Positions 63,254-64,000 of a DNA stretch of 64,000 nt are shown one piece after another; within the stretch, counting starts at the first letter, position 1, and each line of letters opens with the position of its first letter. Both the position numbers and the translations under genes were made by a program. Source of the DNA: Bacteroidales bacterium (GTDB taxonomy: Bacteria; Bacteroidota; Bacteroidia; Bacteroidales; UBA932); the NCBI GenBank assembly GCA_017625535.1, contig JAGAKR010000017.1, forward strand, positions 103,204 through 167,203, written 5' to 3'. Under the pieces are notes generated by a model. The model did not search any database and was not told the origin of the DNA. It saw nothing but the letters and a program-made list of their open reading frames with translations.

Positions 63254-63284
63254 TTTGGAGGATAAGAAAAAGTTAGTACCTTTG
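63254..63284 (+). promoter_or_regulatory. rRNA promoter P2
   Basis: TTTG (63254-63257), 19 bases, TACCTTTG (63277-63284). Nearly identical to P1, including the spacer core GGATAAGAAAAAGTT and the downstream AAACGGGAAGG. Tandem promoters are usual for rRNA operons. About 210 bases of leader follow before 16S. Confidence 0.85.
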
Positions 63285-63501
63285 CGGTCCCAAACGGGAA
63301 GGACGGTCAAAGCCGGTTCCTGAACGGGGTGGAAAAATAGAAAGTTCATTGAAAATAATAGAAAGACAAGCAGCATAGTTTAGAAGACTATGATTTCAAT
63401 ACTTGTTGTATTGAAAGAGCGTAATTCCTTTAGAAGTTAACACTTCAGAAAAACAGGGAAATCACGAGTTACAGGAGCAAGAGATTTAAAGTAAATATAT
63501 A

Positions 63502-64000
63502 CAATGAAGAGTTTGATCCTGGCTCAGGATGAACGCTAGCGGCAGGCTTAACACATGCAAGTCGAGGGGCAGCGGTATGTAGCAATACATAGCCGGCGAC
63601 CGGCGCAAGGGTGCGTAACGCGTGAGCAACATGCCCGTCACAGGAGGATAATCCATGGAAACGTGGTCTAATACTCCATAGTATCTTGGAGAGGCATCTT
63701 TTTGAGATTAAAGCTTCGGTGGTGACGGATTGGCTCGCGTGACATTAGCTAGATGGAGAGGTAACGGCTCACCATGGCGACGATGTCTAGGGGAACTGAG
63801 AGGTTTATCCCCCACACTGGTACTGAGACACGGACCAGACTCCTACGGGAGGCAGCAGTGAGGAATATTGGACAATGGATGGAAATCTGATCCAGCCATG
63901 CCGCGTGCAGGACGACGGCCCTATGGGTCTTAAACTGCTTTTGTACGGGAGCAATAAGCTCTACGCGTAGAGTGATGAGAGTACCGTACGAATAAGCATC
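63502..64000 (+). rRNA. 16S ribosomal RNA, 5' part
   Basis: Begins near GAAGAGTTTGATCCTGGCTC (about 63507) and contains AACGCTAGCGGCAGGC, the AACACATGCAAGTCGA segment and ACTCCTACGGGAGGCAGCAG near 63840. About 500 of 1500 bases are in the window; the rest is cut by the edge. The 5' end is placed by analogy with E. coli and may be off by a few bases. The variable regions look Bacteroidales-like. Confidence 0.97.

Noticed and set aside
63150-63310. Tandem repeat of about 45 bases upstream of 16S rRNA considered as a mobile or CRISPR-like repeat
   Set aside because: Only two units, each containing a full TTTG-N19-TACCTTTG promoter; they are explained as rRNA P1 and P2.
1-64000. CRISPR arrays, transposase genes, integrases and phage genes
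   Set aside because: No regularly spaced short repeats and no recognisable transposase, integrase or phage protein on either strand. The mobile signals here are limited to non-coding repeats and the comF duplication.

Overview
The window comes from the chromosome of a Bacteroidales bacterium. Many genes carry the Bacteroidetes promoter form (TTTG, 18-20 bases, TAnnTTTG). Families largely confined to Bacteroidetes occur (DUF3098, DUF4270, DUF4294, DUF5686, hemerythrin-LuxR regulators), and a 16S rRNA gene starting at about 63502 has a Bacteroidales-like 5' end. I do not assign a genus.

Layout. (1) 1-5311: the end of a class III fructose bisphosphatase gene, an AspT-type permease, a cell-surface lipoprotein and a YfcC permease. 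(2) 5440-8982: rpsL-rpsG-fusA-rpsJ, then a tRNA-Met. (3) 9086-12957: two 166-base inverted repeats flanking a serine hydrolase, a MATE exporter and a DoxX protein. (4) 13140-26432: a HAD hydrolase, a DUF5686 protein, and a long minus-strand operon (26177 down to 16442) that looks like a compact aryl-polyene-type fatty acid/polyketide pathway (acyltransferase, ketosynthase, ACP, two hot-dog proteins, MMPL exporter, FAD oxidoreductase, ketoreductase, LolA, thioesterase), with tRNA-Glu upstream. (5) 26591-37149: fhs, an EamA transporter, a hemerythrin-LuxR regulator, a membrane ferredoxin, a PHP phosphoesterase, a C69 peptidase, a serine hydrolase, and metK behind a SAM-II riboswitch. (6) 37182-39216: comF, a Fic gene, and a duplicated comF tail, the trace of an insertion. 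(7) 39229-51938: envelope and housekeeping genes (cdaA, plsY, mutS2, ftsX, uppP, lpxH, gltS, a dipeptidase). (8) 52192-62810: the spc/alpha ribosomal cluster from rplP to rplQ with secY, map, infA and rpoA. (9) A TSCPD protein, two tandem rRNA promoters and the start of 16S rRNA.

The most notable observations are these. The S10 ribosomal cluster is split: rpsJ and rplP lie 43 kb apart and the seven genes normally between them (rplC to rpsC) are absent. A non-palindromic octamer, TGTCGGGA/TCCCGACA, occurs 28 times by my reading, equally in both orientations. An inverted pair of structured 166-base repeats and an unrelated 139-base palindromic element are present. A Fic gene with an operator array in its promoter sits between two comF 3' ends. 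The aryl-polyene-like operon has no visible starter-unit genes or chain-length factor. Functional assignments rest on recognised motifs and family knowledge; no database search was run.
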